Shown: positions 7,286 through 16,944, numbered from the stretch's first letter. The stretch is DNA of 64,000 bases from CAYLXX01 sp964484325 (GCA_964484325.1 CAZAEE010000006.1:1-64000); one strand, 5' to 3'. The notes: a model not told the origin generated them from the letters alone. Numbers and translations: made by a program.

Positions 7286-8941
7286 ATGTCTGACTCCAGC
7301 TCGCCCGCGCACCCGATAACCTCACGCGTGCCGATCGAAGTACCCGAAACCATAAAGCTATCTGACTACACGAAAGCTCTCCTTGCGAGCTTGAGATCAG
7401 TGAAACAGAGACCGTTGCCTGATGACCTCTCCCGCATCACCGTCTCACAAACTGTCTCGTTTCTGGCTATTATGTATGAGCGCTTGCGCAACGTCGTTGA
7501 GTACCGAGAAGAGCACCTCGTTCGCCGAGCAGCGATTGAGCGTATCATTAAACGACGTCTCACCTTAAACCCTCAAGGCACAGATGAGGCCGAAAATCTC
7601 ATTCGCGAGCTCCTATGGGCTCGCTATTTTCCAAACGGCAGCCTCGGCGGTGGGGACATTCATCAAATCCAAAAGGTGCTCGACAAGTATCTATTGGTGA
7701 AAAAGCATCTTCTGGCTGGTCATAAACCTGAGTATCAACAGTATTTGTGGCAGTTTCTTCTTGATCTGTTAACATGTGAAATCGAGGAGACTCTCACCCC
7801 AGTCGAGTCCAACCGTGACGCCAGCTTCACCTACTTTATTTACCAGACGCTTCGCCACAAAATCAAGATAGAAGGTCTCTCAGATGATCAAAAAGATACG
7901 TTTTTTCTCGTGGCGATTGAGAAGGCGTTTCGCAAGAGTGACCGGCCCTACCAGCGATTTCACCTGTTTACGACATTTTATAAATCACTCTCTCAGGACA
8001 CCGATGACGAAATCAAGGCTCGGGCGGTTGATTTACCCACCATTTTTAAAAAAATCGATCAGCTAATAAACAGCTTTTACGTTGAAAAGTTGAGTAAATA
8101 CACCCGTAAACAGCTCCCTCCATTTCTCGTGCTTTTTAACATCTTGACTACAAAAAAAAATCACATGGAGGCTATTTTGGCTTCCGCGAGCACGCTGTGG
8201 GCTAATGTTGTGGAAACGTGTCGGGTAAAATATGCGCAGGTAGGTAGCCGGCTCCGTACTTTGGCTATCCGCAGTCTCATTTACATCTTTCTGACAAAGA
8301 TGCTCTTTGTCCTTTTGATTGAGTACCCTATTTCACAATATTTGTACGGGAGCGTCCATATGCCCTCCATTATTATAAACAGTATTTTTCCACCCTTTCT
8401 TATGCTCTTGATAGTGCTCTTATTTAGGCTGCCGGATGAGGAAAATACCAAGCGTATCTACCAGCGGATCGTGAACATCATTGATGCAGATAAATCATAC
8501 GAGACGCAGATAGCCTATATGAGTAAACGCGAAAGAACCAGACGTCCCGTGCTCGTTTTCGGCTTTACGATTGTCTACTCTTTTACCTTTCTTGTTACCT
8601 TGTTTCTCATTTATCAAATTCTAACATTCCTTCACTTCAACATCATCAGTCAAATTATTTTTATCTTCTTTGTCAGCGTGGTATCTTTCTTCTCCTATCG
8701 TGTACGAGACGTAGTCAACGAGTACCGGTTGATCGAGAAGCAGAGTATTCTGGGCCCGGTAATCGACTTTTTCTTCATTCCCATGCTAGCAATTGGCAAA
8801 TTTTTGAGCTCAGAAGTCGCCCGGTTCAACTTTTTCATCCTCATCTTTGACTTTATTATTGAAGCACCTTACAAGCTGATTATCCAGATCATTGAGGAGT
8901 GGATCTCTTTTGTTAAGCAGCGCAAAGACGAGATCATCTAA
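7286..8941 (+). CDS. large membrane protein of unknown function
   Basis: The 551-residue protein has a long soluble, helix-rich, basic N-terminal half (to about residue 330) and then several hydrophobic segments: two around residues 335-395 and two around 430-490, with two more hydrophobic patches near the C-terminus. It looks like an inner-membrane protein with a large cytoplasmic domain. No catalytic motif or known family is seen. The start at 7286 follows a TATAAT box by 7 nt; an upstream TTG (7250) belongs to the -35 box. Its stop overlaps the convergent transporter gene by 4 nt. Confidence 0.75.
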   Translation: MSDSSSPAHPITSRVPIEVPETIKLSDYTKALLASLRSVKQRPLPDDLSRITVSQTVSFLAIMYERLRNVVEYREEHLVRRAAIERIIKRRLTLNPQGTDEAENLIRELLWARYFPNGSLGGGDIHQIQKVLDKYLLVKKHLLAGHKPEYQQYLWQFLLDLLTCEIEETLTPVESNRDASFTYFIYQTLRHKIKIEGLSDDQKDTFFLVAIEKAFRKSDRPYQRFHLFTTFYKSLSQDTDDEIKARAVDLPTIFKKIDQLINSFYVEKLSKYTRKQLPPFLVLFNILTTKKNHMEAILASASTLWANVVETCRVKYAQVGSRLRTLAIRSLIYIFLTKMLFVLLIEYPISQYLYGSVHMPSIIINSIFPPFLMLLIVLLFRLPDEENTKRIYQRIVNIIDADKSYETQIAYMSKRERTRRPVLVFGFTIVYSFTFLVTLFLIYQILTFLHFNIISQIIFIFFVSVVSFFSYRVRDVVNEYRLIEKQSILGPVIDFFFIPMLAIGKFLSSEVARFNFFILIFDFIIEAPYKLIIQIIEEWISFVKQRKDEII

Positions 8942-10242
8942 ACTACGATATTGGCCGCTTCTTCTGTCTCTTTGATGAGGGGCCGTGACGTCTGGTGTTG
9001 GGGCAAATGAGGCTCGTAAAAGAAGAGGAAAATGAAACCGCCTACGGTAACCACCATTGACGAGACAAAAATCGGCGTTTCAGGCGTCAATGATGAGGCG
9101 ATGAATCCCGAAAGAATCGGCGGGATCGACTGAGCCAGAGCCTGCACGCTTGAGGAAATACCCAGCACTTCCCCTTGAACTGAAGCATCGGCTGACCGGC
9201 TAACAAGGGCAGTCATGTTAGCTATGGTCAATCCAATACACACCGCAAAAATTGGCACAATAAAGAGATTTTGCCACCAGTGAGTCGGCAAAAAGTAAAG
9301 TAATGTAGTTATACCCAAACCCATGAGCGTAATGCGAATGATTTTATACTCAGGAAACATATGAGACAGTTTACGGGTGACCAAAGCTTGAGTAACAACA
9401 ACCCAAATTCCAATATAGGAGAAAAAATCTCCGAGATTGCCCTGCGTATAGTGGAACTTGTTTATCAAATAGACGCTAAAAAAGGTGTTAAAAAAAGTAA
9501 AACCCGAGTTAAACAGGAAACTTGTTAGAAATATCACCCGTAACTTCTTCATTGTATAGGCATGACCAATATTCTGAACAGAGCGAATCCAGTCGATCTT
9601 CAGGTGGTCTCGAAATGTCTTCAGAGTCTCAGGAAAAAATAGAAGCACGCTCATCACGTTCAGGAAGCTAAGTAGTGCGGCAAACCAGAAGGGTGTTGAG
9701 GCACTAAACCATGAGACGACTGATGGATCAGACAGCTTACCACCGACAAAAGGACCGATGATGAATCCTAAGCCAAACGCTGCACCTATCAAACCAAAGT
9801 TCTTTGCCCGGGTCTGGGGCGTGGTGACGTCGGCGACCGCCGCCTGAGCCACGGAAATGTTACCGCCGGTGATACCGTCAAAAGCACGAGCGACAAAAAG
9901 AAGCGGGATGTTTTTGGTGATGATACCGATTGCAAAAATAATGTAAGAAAGACAGGTACCGGCAAGCGAAAAAGCAAGCAGTCTCCGGCGGCCAAACTTG
10001 TCTGACAGTTGTCCTAATATTGGAGTTGCCAGAAACTGTCCAAGTGGGAAAGCTGCTGTCAAAAAACCTAGGAGAATGTAGCCTTGTTTTATGCTCACTC
10101 CACCAGGCAATAAATAGTCAGGGGAGTGAGGATCAGCTAACAATAGAGGGATAATCGGCAGTAAAATACCGTACCCCAACATATCGACAAAAACTGTAAA
10201 AAAAACAACCCACAAGGGGTATTTTTGCATCAAACTACGCAT
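8938..10242 (-). CDS. major facilitator superfamily transporter (TetA/DHA1-like)
   Basis: This 434-residue membrane protein has about 12 hydrophobic segments, the usual number for MFS drug:proton antiporters. The segment 2-3 loop carries the MFS motif A as GQLSDKFGRRRL (about residues 78-89), and GPFVGGKLSD follows segment 5 in the position of the antiporter motif C. The N-terminal FFTVFVDMLGYGILLPIIPLL is typical of the TetA-like group. It is therefore likely to export a small hydrophobic compound, but the substrate is unknown. The gene has its own minus-strand TATAAT 8 nt before the ATG, and a short palindrome overlaps the -35 position. Confidence 0.88.
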   Translation of the reverse strand: MRSLMQKYPLWVVFFTVFVDMLGYGILLPIIPLLLADPHSPDYLLPGGVSIKQGYILLGFLTAAFPLGQFLATPILGQLSDKFGRRRLLAFSLAGTCLSYIIFAIGIITKNIPLLFVARAFDGITGGNISVAQAAVADVTTPQTRAKNFGLIGAAFGLGFIIGPFVGGKLSDPSVVSWFSASTPFWFAALLSFLNVMSVLLFFPETLKTFRDHLKIDWIRSVQNIGHAYTMKKLRVIFLTSFLFNSGFTFFNTFFSVYLINKFHYTQGNLGDFFSYIGIWVVVTQALVTRKLSHMFPEYKIIRITLMGLGITTLLYFLPTHWWQNLFIVPIFAVCIGLTIANMTALVSRSADASVQGEVLGISSSVQALAQSIPPILSGFIASSLTPETPIFVSSMVVTVGGFIFLFFYEPHLPQHQTSRPLIKETEEAANIVV

Positions 10243-10250
10243 ACTCTAAA

Positions 10251-10277
10251 ATTATAGCAGAAATATGTACCTGGTAC
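10251..10277 (-). promoter_or_regulatory. MFS gene promoter with overlapping palindrome
   Basis: The minus-strand -10 box TATAAT (10251-10256) lies 8 nt from the ATG at 10242. A perfect 5-bp palindrome, GTACC-T-GGTAC (10267-10277), covers the -35 region and could be a repressor operator. No regulator gene is adjacent. Confidence 0.4.
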
Positions 10278-10546
10278 TATTGAAAATGATAATCGTTTGT
10301 TCAACTTATTTGGTCAAAAAAACAAAAGCTGGTTATAAGGTACTTAGATACAATAAATGACTACGGAGAAAAATCTTATTGTACTATAGGGTAGCGACAT
10401 GGAGCTATCTTTATTGACAAGTTTAGTAAGATGCCTTGACTACACTCACTGGTGTAGGATTTCGACATGTGAGAAAGTGACTTATGACAAGACGGGACTC
10501 GGAACTTTTTCAAAGTATGTAGCTAAAGAATATTTATAGCACTCTA

Positions 10547-10738
10547 TTGTCATTAGTGCTAATCAAGGAGTCGCAAAGTGTCGTGTCGTCTTCACTGGCA
10601 CTGTTACTTCTTATCACAATTTCAGTTAGTTTTCTCAGCGCGTTACGTACTGGACTTCTGTCAGTATCGAAAGCAGCAGAGATACTTAAGAAAAAGTGCG
10701 GCACAAGGGTGATAAACATTTTAAAAGAATTATTATGA
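10547..10738 (+). pseudogene. possible fragment of a DUF21/CorC-type membrane protein
   Basis: A 63-codon open frame starting at a TTG encodes a hydrophobic segment (about residues 17-33) followed by a basic helix, reading SALRTGLLSVSKAAEILKKK. This resembles the first membrane segment of DUF21 (CNNM/CorC) proteins, in which a short polar motif is followed by a Ser-Lys-Ala helix. The reading frame stops right after and shows no continuation, so it would be a remnant. A 93-codon frame on the opposite strand overlaps it. The match is by eye and could be chance. Confidence 0.25.
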
Positions 10739-11591
10739 CCTATAGTATATATAATAATGTTTGATCGGACATGTTTACAAGTTTGTTTCATTGGAAAGAT
10801 TGTTATAGCAGTCAAATTAAGTATGTCTTGTTAATTTAGCCCTTTAGCAGGCTCTATTCGTATTTGCTAGCTAAAGTATTTATCAACTTTAGACTGTCGC
10901 AACAGCTCAAATATAAATATATTTAAGAAAAGTCCACTATATTATTTGTATGTATTTAGTATGTATTTAAATACACGTTCGTTAACATTAAGATTGTTAC
11001 ATCAATCTAAATCTTTATTCTAGCATTTCGGCATTTATCTGCTAAATTTTGTCATTTTCTTATAGTTTTATTCATTCTTAAGGCGTCAACCTGCTACTAA
11101 TCTTACATTGTCCTCATAACAAAGAAATAAGATGCACTGAACATGGGTATTTTCCTTTCACGATTATCTGTTAAAATATAATACATTTTTTGGCAAAAAT
11201 CACAACTATTCCTCAGCAGTTTAGACAGCATGAATGCTCAAATACGTGATATTGCAACCTTCCATTTTACCAAAGACTTAGGAACATTAGATTTACCTTT
11301 TCACTCTTTCACTCAACGCATAGATCATTGTTGAAAAAATCTTTAACGAGCAGGAGAATAATTTGTAATTAAACGATGTGCTAAAAACATAAATAATAAT
11401 TACTATAGACATACAATTACTTCAGGTTTAAAGATTATCAATAAAAACAGTTTAAAAAGGAAATTTGCATTTTATATAGAAAAATAGATATTGTTCAAAA
11501 TATAAGAACATATTGATTTTTGACTGTTGCAACACAAAAAAGATATTGTTGAATTTGGATAAAATTTTATTAACTTTTATATATTCAATAA

Positions 11592-11635
11592 TATTGAACA
11601 GTCATTTTATTTGTACTATTATATTCTGTTCAATA
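11592..11635. repeat. 10-bp inverted repeat
   Basis: TATTGAACAG (11592-11601) and CTGTTCAATA (11626-11635) are exact inverted copies separated by 24 nt, amid other TTGTTCAA-like motifs. It could be an operator or hairpin; no function is assigned. Confidence 0.45.
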
Positions 11636-11691
11636 AATTATTTATGTAGCTAATTTGAGAAATATATAGCTTGTAAAAAATGAGAGGCGGA

Positions 11692-11838
11692 TCAGCGAGG
11701 TATCTTTTCTGTCCAGGAAACAAGTGCGTCCAGGAGCTGTTTAATTTTGTCCAGCGTATGTAAATCTTTCAATTTCCCGTAAATTATTATTTCACATATA
11801 AAAGTATTGTATAAGTTAAATGTTAAATTAATCTTGAT
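11692..11838 (-). pseudogene. possible 3' remnant of a protein gene
   Basis: The minus strand is open for about 48 codons and ends in a TGA. The last 25 codons have normal coding composition and read as an amphipathic helix (LDKIKQLLDALVSWTEK) before the stop, while upstream codons become AT-rich and no start codon is seen. This looks like the C-terminal end of a decayed gene. No family is recognised. Confidence 0.25.
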
Positions 11839-11854
11839 TGCTTAGACGTAGTAC

Positions 11855-11883
11855 TTGACAAGTTTGCTTTTTTCTTCTATTCT
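11855..11883 (+). promoter_or_regulatory. promoter of the GH44 gene
   Basis: A perfect TTGACA (11855-11860), 17 bp, and TATTCT (11878-11883); the ATG at 11893 follows after 9 nt. The GH5 gene has the same pair of boxes, which points to shared expression. Confidence 0.7.
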
Positions 11884-11892
11884 CATTTTTAT

Positions 11893-14451
11893 ATGAATTT
11901 TAATGGGATGATGAAGAATCTCAATCTTCAAAAAAACACTTCACTCAAAATTGTTTTGATTGCTATTTTGGCTTTATTTTTTATCGGTGTAATCTATACG
12001 GCCGGGAGAGTCAGTCAAAATACCCAGAATAGAAGCCAAGCGGCTGTATTAAGTATTGCACCAACCCCGACTGTGGCCGCAGGCACAATTTTAATTGATC
12101 CAGCCTCAGACAACCACCCAATTAGTCCATATATATACGGATGGTCAGATGCCGATCCGGGCGGGACCTATACTACATACCGAGATATGGGTATTTCACT
12201 ACTGAGATGGGGAGGGAACTCAAGGTCAAGATATAACTGGGAAATTAATGCTTCAAATACAGGCTCAGACAATGGCTATTGTAATACTTCAAAAAATTCT
12301 GCTTTCACCTTTGTTTCGAGCAATCAGTCATATAGCATGCAGACTCTATTAACTATCCCATTGATAGGCTGGGTTTCTCGAAATACGAGTACCTGTTCTT
12401 CTGGATACCCGGGCACTGGTGGTACTGCTCTCATCCAATATCCAACTCCAGGTTGGGAAACAGGTTCAATTTCAGGTTATAACCCGACAACAAATAGAAA
12501 TAATACCAGTTACCCGTCGTACCCAAGAAAGGGTACTTCATTTAGCTTAACGCCAACGCCAGGGGATGGTGCAGTTTATGAAGATGAATGGGTTAATGCA
12601 CTCAAAGCCAGGTTTGGACAAGGGTCAGGCAACGGAGTGCGATTTTATGACCTTGATAACGAATCGGATCTCTGGGCCGATGAAACGCATGTTGATATCC
12701 ATCCTGCACGCCTTGGTTATGATGAGGAATTATATTACATTACACAGTATGCCGATGCCATCAAGGCTGTTGATCCAACAGCTGAACTTCTTGCCCCAGT
12801 CAGCTGGGAATATTCTGGAGTTTGGTATTCGGAACGAGACTGGCAACCAGGTGGACCTAATAGTAATCCAATAGATTACAACTCTCATGGAAACCTATAC
12901 AGGCTACAATGGCTTCTAAGAAATATCAGACAACATGATCTGCAGGTTGGTCATAGGTCAATTGATGCAGTAGACATCCATTTTTATCCTCAAAATGGCC
13001 TTGTTCCGGGCAGCAGCTCGCCTGATGCCACTGAACAAGCTACTAGGTTAGCCACACCAAGAGGACTGTGGGATCCAACCTATCATTATCCGGGATTCTT
13101 AGGCAGCAGCTTGCCTGATGGAGGAATAATTCGTTTCTTCCCGAGAATAAAGGAAATTATTAATGCAGAATACCCAGGAACAAAGATTGCCATCACTGAA
13201 TGGAATTGGGGATCAGAGTCACACATTAGTGGTGGTTTAGCAGCTGCCGATGTTTTAGGTATCTTTGGTCGTGAAGATCTTTATGTTGGTACCTGGTGGC
13301 CATTTAATAATCCAGGCGGCACGCCGATTGCGCTTGCCTGGAAACTATTTAGAAATTATGATGGAAATTTATCAAAGTTCGGTGACACCTCAATAAAAGC
13401 GCAGACTGCAGTTGCTGATGTTGATAAAATCTCAGCCTATGCCAGTAAAGATAGTTCAACAGGTCAAATGAAGGTCGTGCTGATCAATAAACAACCTTCA
13501 ACTACTGCCAACTTTACTCTTAACTTTAATAATTACTCTTATTCAGGACCACTTTCAGGTTATCGTTTCGGATCGGGAAGTTCGTCTATACAATCTGTAT
13601 CTGGGCTATCTATATCAGGTTCGTCAATGTCAGTGTCGTTACCTGCTTATACTGCAACACTTATCGTCTTCCCGACTCAGTCAGGCACACCGATTCCCAC
13701 AGCCACACCAACGCTACCAGCACCTCCTTCCCCAACACCAACTATTATTCCAATTCCTACGTTTACTGCTGTTTGCTCACAGGCTGCCTCAATTACAGCT
13801 CCGACAAATCAGATAACCTCAAGCGATGTTGCTTCAGTTAGTAACATGTTAGGTTTGTCTTGTTCAGGCTGTAGTCAAGACTTAAACCACGATGGTCGAA
13901 TCACTATACAAGACGTTAATTTAGTCAGAAATTGCCTAAATATCTATAATCCTTTGCCATCCAATACACCAGGTCCCACTCGCACACCGACTCCAGCACC
14001 AACTGGCACACAGATAACCATTAACTTTGATTCAGGAGTCTATCCAACTCGAACACCTGAATCGCCTCTTACCGGCCAATATCCAGCTAATATTATCGAC
14101 TGGGGTTCCAGCAATACTGCTTGGTACTATTCCGGACCTTGGGCTCCGTATGACTCAACCAATAGTTTGACATTTGTGGGAGATACTTCTCCAAAATCAG
14201 CGACTTTTACCTTCATTGGCGGACAGAGAAAGCTTGTCAGCTTCAAAGCAGTCACCAGCGGAACCAATGCTAATCCAAATATAACAATTACTGCAACTTG
14301 TGGAAGTCAGAGTTTAAACTATGCAATAACTCCCGCTAATTTTGGTCAGCTAATAACAGTTCCTACAGGATGGGCCAATACCTGTTCTTCAGTCACTCTT
14401 TCTTCTTCAAATGGGGGAGCCACCAACTTCGATGATTTAATCGTTCAGTAA
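11893..14451 (+). CDS. membrane-anchored GH44-type endoglucanase with dockerin and C-terminal beta domain
   Basis: GH44 enzymes cleave beta-1,4-glucans such as cellulose and xyloglucan. The 852-residue protein has an N-terminal hydrophobic anchor (about 19-38), a linker with NRSQAAVLS (46-54), and a catalytic region from about 65 to 595. ISPYIYGW (77-84) and LRWGGNSRSRYNW (104-116) fit GH44; E257 in DLDNESDLW and E436 in AITEWNWG match the acid/base and nucleophile. A Pro/Thr linker leads to a dockerin-like region (about 630-690) with one good calcium loop, DLNHDGRITIQD. A ~140-residue beta-rich domain ends in NFDDLIVQ. It is probably held outside the cell by its N-terminus. The next gene encodes a GH5 protein with the same C-terminal half. 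Confidence 0.85.
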   Translation: MNFNGMMKNLNLQKNTSLKIVLIAILALFFIGVIYTAGRVSQNTQNRSQAAVLSIAPTPTVAAGTILIDPASDNHPISPYIYGWSDADPGGTYTTYRDMGISLLRWGGNSRSRYNWEINASNTGSDNGYCNTSKNSAFTFVSSNQSYSMQTLLTIPLIGWVSRNTSTCSSGYPGTGGTALIQYPTPGWETGSISGYNPTTNRNNTSYPSYPRKGTSFSLTPTPGDGAVYEDEWVNALKARFGQGSGNGVRFYDLDNESDLWADETHVDIHPARLGYDEELYYITQYADAIKAVDPTAELLAPVSWEYSGVWYSERDWQPGGPNSNPIDYNSHGNLYRLQWLLRNIRQHDLQVGHRSIDAVDIHFYPQNGLVPGSSSPDATEQATRLATPRGLWDPTYHYPGFLGSSLPDGGIIRFFPRIKEIINAEYPGTKIAITEWNWGSESHISGGLAAADVLGIFGREDLYVGTWWPFNNPGGTPIALAWKLFRNYDGNLSKFGDTSIKAQTAVADVDKISAYASKDSSTGQMKVVLINKQPSTTANFTLNFNNYSYSGPLSGYRFGSGSSSIQSVSGLSISGSSMSVSLPAYTATLIVFPTQSGTPIPTATPTLPAPPSPTPTIIPIPTFTAVCSQAASITAPTNQITSSDVASVSNMLGLSCSGCSQDLNHDGRITIQDVNLVRNCLNIYNPLPSNTPGPTRTPTPAPTGTQITINFDSGVYPTRTPESPLTGQYPANIIDWGSSNTAWYYSGPWAPYDSTNSLTFVGDTSPKSATFTFIGGQRKLVSFKAVTSGTNANPNITITATCGSQSLNYAITPANFGQLITVPTGWANTCSSVTLSSSNGGATNFDDLIVQ

Positions 14452-14459
14452 AATACCTA

Positions 14460-14488
14460 TTGACAAACTATTTTTTTTCATTTATTCT
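14460..14488 (+). promoter_or_regulatory. promoter of the GH5 gene
   Basis: TTGACA (14460-14465), 17 bp, TATTCT (14483-14488); the ATG at 14500 follows after 11 nt. The boxes are identical to those of the GH44 gene. Confidence 0.7.
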
Positions 14489-14499
14489 CTAGCATAGAG

Positions 14500-16419
14500 A
14501 TGGATTCTCAAACTAGTAAGTCCACTATGGATAACGCAAACATACCAAAAAACAACACAGCCAAGCTCGCGGTGATTTTTTTAGTTGTCCTTTTTTTTGT
14601 TGGAATTATCGTGACGGCAAGTCGCGTCAATAATGAGACTCAGACTCGAAGTGAAGCTGCTGTTTTAAGCACAAGTCCTTCTCCTACTCCTGTACTTCCA
14701 TGGTTAAAGACTATTCAAGGTGCTGGTAATGGCCAAAGCGGAAAAATCGTGAGAGTTGATAATGGTCAACCAGTTGAGTTAAGAGGAGTTAATGTTTTGC
14801 ATAATGAGTGGGTATACCCTGATATGACCTTTGAAAACGCGGCTTTTCCAATTTTATCATCTAATGCTTGGCATGCAAATCTTGTTACACACGGTTTTGC
14901 ATCAGCACCTGTTGCACAAAATGATGCTCAATATATGGGAATTTTGGATCAATATCAACAACTAGCTGAACAGAATCATATGTACATTATTTTCGCCTAT
15001 TATTACCCAACTATAAACGGTGACCAACCTCCACGACCTGACGTTGATACTAATTGGAGAACTGCAATGGAGAATCTGGTCACTCGTTACCGCAATCGAT
15101 CAAACGTAATTTTCATGCTGCAAGCCGAACCACATTCTGATACATACAACGGTACGTATTATTCTGTAAATTGGAACACCTTACGACCGGTTTATGATGC
15201 AGAAATTGCTCGTATGAGAAATCTTGATAATCCTTGTAATGATTCTGGAGCACCTTGTCATCTTATCTTAGGCTCAGGTGATGGTTATGGAAGAGATGTC
15301 AGTGCTGCCATTTATGACGAGTATGGTCATGGTGGGCCAGATCCTGTCCAAAATGCAGCTAACTTCGTCTACAGTAGTCATCCATATGATACAAGAGCTG
15401 GTTCTAATGACTGGGACTATGTTCTACCTGTAGCTGATGCTGGTTATACAGTACTTATAACCGAGTTTGGCACTGGCGGTCAAATGGCACAATCCGACAC
15501 CTTAGCTCTCATGAGTGAAATGAACAATGGTTCACGTCATATTGGATGGACAGCTTGGATTTATGATGGACCTGGTGGTTGTCCATGTTTGCTGTCATCT
15601 GGTTATCCAAGCTTTGGGGTTTCAAGCCCATATGGTACTTCCGTACGTGACACAATTGTTGCACAGGCGACTCAGTTTGGTGGCCCTCCTGGCACACCAG
15701 TTCCAACTATGACACTTGCTCCATCACTAACCCCAACTAGACCACCAGCCGCATCTCCCACTCCTACAGTCATTCCAACGCCAACATTTACTGCAGTTTG
15801 TTCTCAGGCAGCCTCAATCACCGCTCCAACAAACCAGGTCACCTCAAGTGATGTGACATCGGTTAGCAATATGATCGGCTTAACTTGCTCAGGTTGTGCA
15901 CAAGATCTCAATCATGACGGCAGAATCGCAATACAAGACGTCAACTTAGTCAGAAACTGTCTCAATATATACAATCCAACGCCAACTCGTACTCCGACTC
16001 CAGCACCAACAGGTACCCAAATTACGATAACATTTGAAGACTACCCACCAGCTCCAACACCACCGGCCTCAGGAGACTATGCTATAACTGGTCAATACCC
16101 TGTAGGAGTCGTGACATGGGGGACAGGTTGGTTTACTTCTGATCCTTGGAGAAATCTTACCACTCGCAGCTTAATTGGTCGAAATCCAGGCGGAACCTTT
16201 ACTACCAACAGAAGACTAACTAGTATAAAAGCATACACTCCATACAGCAATGTCACAGTTAGTATCACCTGTAGTGGATTGCCATCGGTTAATCAGGCAA
16301 TCCCAGCCGGTGCAGTAACTCCAGTCAATACTGGTTGGACATCTGCTTGCCCAGGTAATATTACGCTTACTTCTTCAAATGGTAATGCCACTAACTTCGA
16401 TGACATGGTGCTTCAATAA
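14500..16419 (+). CDS. membrane-anchored GH5-type cellulase with dockerin and C-terminal beta domain
   Basis: GH5 enzymes hydrolyse beta-1,4-glucans or mannans. The 639-residue protein has an N-terminal anchor (about 22-40), a linker containing RSEAAVLS, and a TIM-barrel catalytic region (about 70-395). The pattern LRGVNVLHNEWV, the HPY of YSSHPYDT (H294) and E322 in LITEFGTGG fit GH5. The acid/base motif reads LQAEPH (E210), with Ala where the family has Asn before the Glu. A Pro/Thr linker, a dockerin-like region with DLNHDGRIAIQD (about 430-490), and a beta-rich domain ending in NFDDMVLQ follow. The C-terminal halves of this and the GH44 protein are clearly homologous, also at DNA level, which suggests duplication with a swapped catalytic domain. 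Confidence 0.83.
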   Translation: MDSQTSKSTMDNANIPKNNTAKLAVIFLVVLFFVGIIVTASRVNNETQTRSEAAVLSTSPSPTPVLPWLKTIQGAGNGQSGKIVRVDNGQPVELRGVNVLHNEWVYPDMTFENAAFPILSSNAWHANLVTHGFASAPVAQNDAQYMGILDQYQQLAEQNHMYIIFAYYYPTINGDQPPRPDVDTNWRTAMENLVTRYRNRSNVIFMLQAEPHSDTYNGTYYSVNWNTLRPVYDAEIARMRNLDNPCNDSGAPCHLILGSGDGYGRDVSAAIYDEYGHGGPDPVQNAANFVYSSHPYDTRAGSNDWDYVLPVADAGYTVLITEFGTGGQMAQSDTLALMSEMNNGSRHIGWTAWIYDGPGGCPCLLSSGYPSFGVSSPYGTSVRDTIVAQATQFGGPPGTPVPTMTLAPSLTPTRPPAASPTPTVIPTPTFTAVCSQAASITAPTNQVTSSDVTSVSNMIGLTCSGCAQDLNHDGRIAIQDVNLVRNCLNIYNPTPTRTPTPAPTGTQITITFEDYPPAPTPPASGDYAITGQYPVGVVTWGTGWFTSDPWRNLTTRSLIGRNPGGTFTTNRRLTSIKAYTPYSNVTVSITCSGLPSVNQAIPAGAVTPVNTGWTSACPGNITLTSSNGNATNFDDMVLQ

Positions 16420-16455
16420 TATTGAATACTCACTCAGCCCGAGATATAATATAGT

Positions 16456-16806
16456 ATGGGTAAGGAAGAACTTCCGAAAAATGTCATACCGCTCAGATCC
16501 AACCAAGATAAATTGTTGACACCTGAAGAAAAATTATTGCATAGTATATTTCCTCCTGAAAGATTGCAGGGATCGCCTCCAACAGAACGTAAGTTAGAAC
16601 TTGTCAAACCTTCAACCGAAGAAGAGGTAGCTCAAAACAACGCCAATCAATACCTTTTAAAGGCACTGTTGAGGATTTCTCCAGAGCAACGTCAACTTCA
16701 TATACTTTTTGCTCAGGGACTATCAGTTGATGAGATCGCCAAGACCATGGGTAAAACAATTGACGAACTAGAAACATTACTCAATATTCTACCTGATGAA
16801 GATTAA
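16456..16806 (+). CDS. small protein with C-terminal sigma-region-4-like helix-turn-helix
   Basis: The 116-residue cytoplasmic protein has a charged, probably flexible N-terminal part (to about residue 65). The C-terminal segment around residues 70-110 (ISPEQRQLHILFAQGLSVDEIA, shown in part) resembles a region-4-type HTH of sigma factors and LuxR-like regulators. It could be a DNA-binding regulator or a partner of RNA polymerase. It lies 36 nt after the GH5 gene but has its own TATAAT (16445-16450) only 5 nt before the ATG. A strong hairpin follows at 16841. The HTH call is by pattern only. Confidence 0.6.
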   Translation: MGKEELPKNVIPLRSNQDKLLTPEEKLLHSIFPPERLQGSPPTERKLELVKPSTEEEVAQNNANQYLLKALLRISPEQRQLHILFAQGLSVDEIAKTMGKTIDELETLLNILPDED

Positions 16807-16840
16807 TTCTGTGAACCCAGACTCCCTAGGGTGAAACTCT

Positions 16841-16872
16841 TTGATAAAAAGTCTCATAAGACTTTTTATCAA
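16841..16872. terminator. perfect 14-bp hairpin, probable terminator
   Basis: TTGATAAAAAGTCT (16841-16854), a 4-nt loop and AGACTTTTTATCAA (16859-16872) form a perfect stem between two plus-strand genes. The stem contains its own T-run but no long T-tract follows, so termination is inferred. Confidence 0.5.
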
Positions 16873-16944
16873 TCTCGGGAATCTTGGATTTACCTATTAT
16901 AACGGAAAATTAAATCAAGTATAGATCAATGATATACTCTATCT

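Larger units (their letters stand above)
10243..11892. other. AT-rich gene-poor island
   Basis: This 1.65-kb stretch separates the MFS gene from the GH44 gene and is markedly more AT-rich than its surroundings. It contains no convincing intact gene. It holds short coding-like fragments (see 10547-10738 and 11692-11838, and an open stretch around 11183-11335 whose frame shifts), a 13-bp near repeat GACTGTYGCAACA at 10892 and 11522, and several TTGTTCAA/TTGAACA motifs within 11490-11635. The GH44 promoter lies at its right end. The picture is of decayed genes or an old insertion. Confidence 0.6.

Noticed and set aside
10534..10815. 93-codon minus-strand frame in the AT-rich island
   Set aside because: Composition is not protein-like, it has no promoter spacing like its neighbours, and it overlaps the better plus-strand fragment at 10547-10738.
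12566..12874. 102-codon plus-strand frame inside the GH44 gene
   Set aside because: Out-of-frame shadow of the catalytic domain containing E257.
14500..16419. Inactive GH5 because the Asn before the acid/base Glu is Ala
   Set aside because: Both catalytic Glu residues and the HxY element are in place, so loss of activity cannot be claimed.
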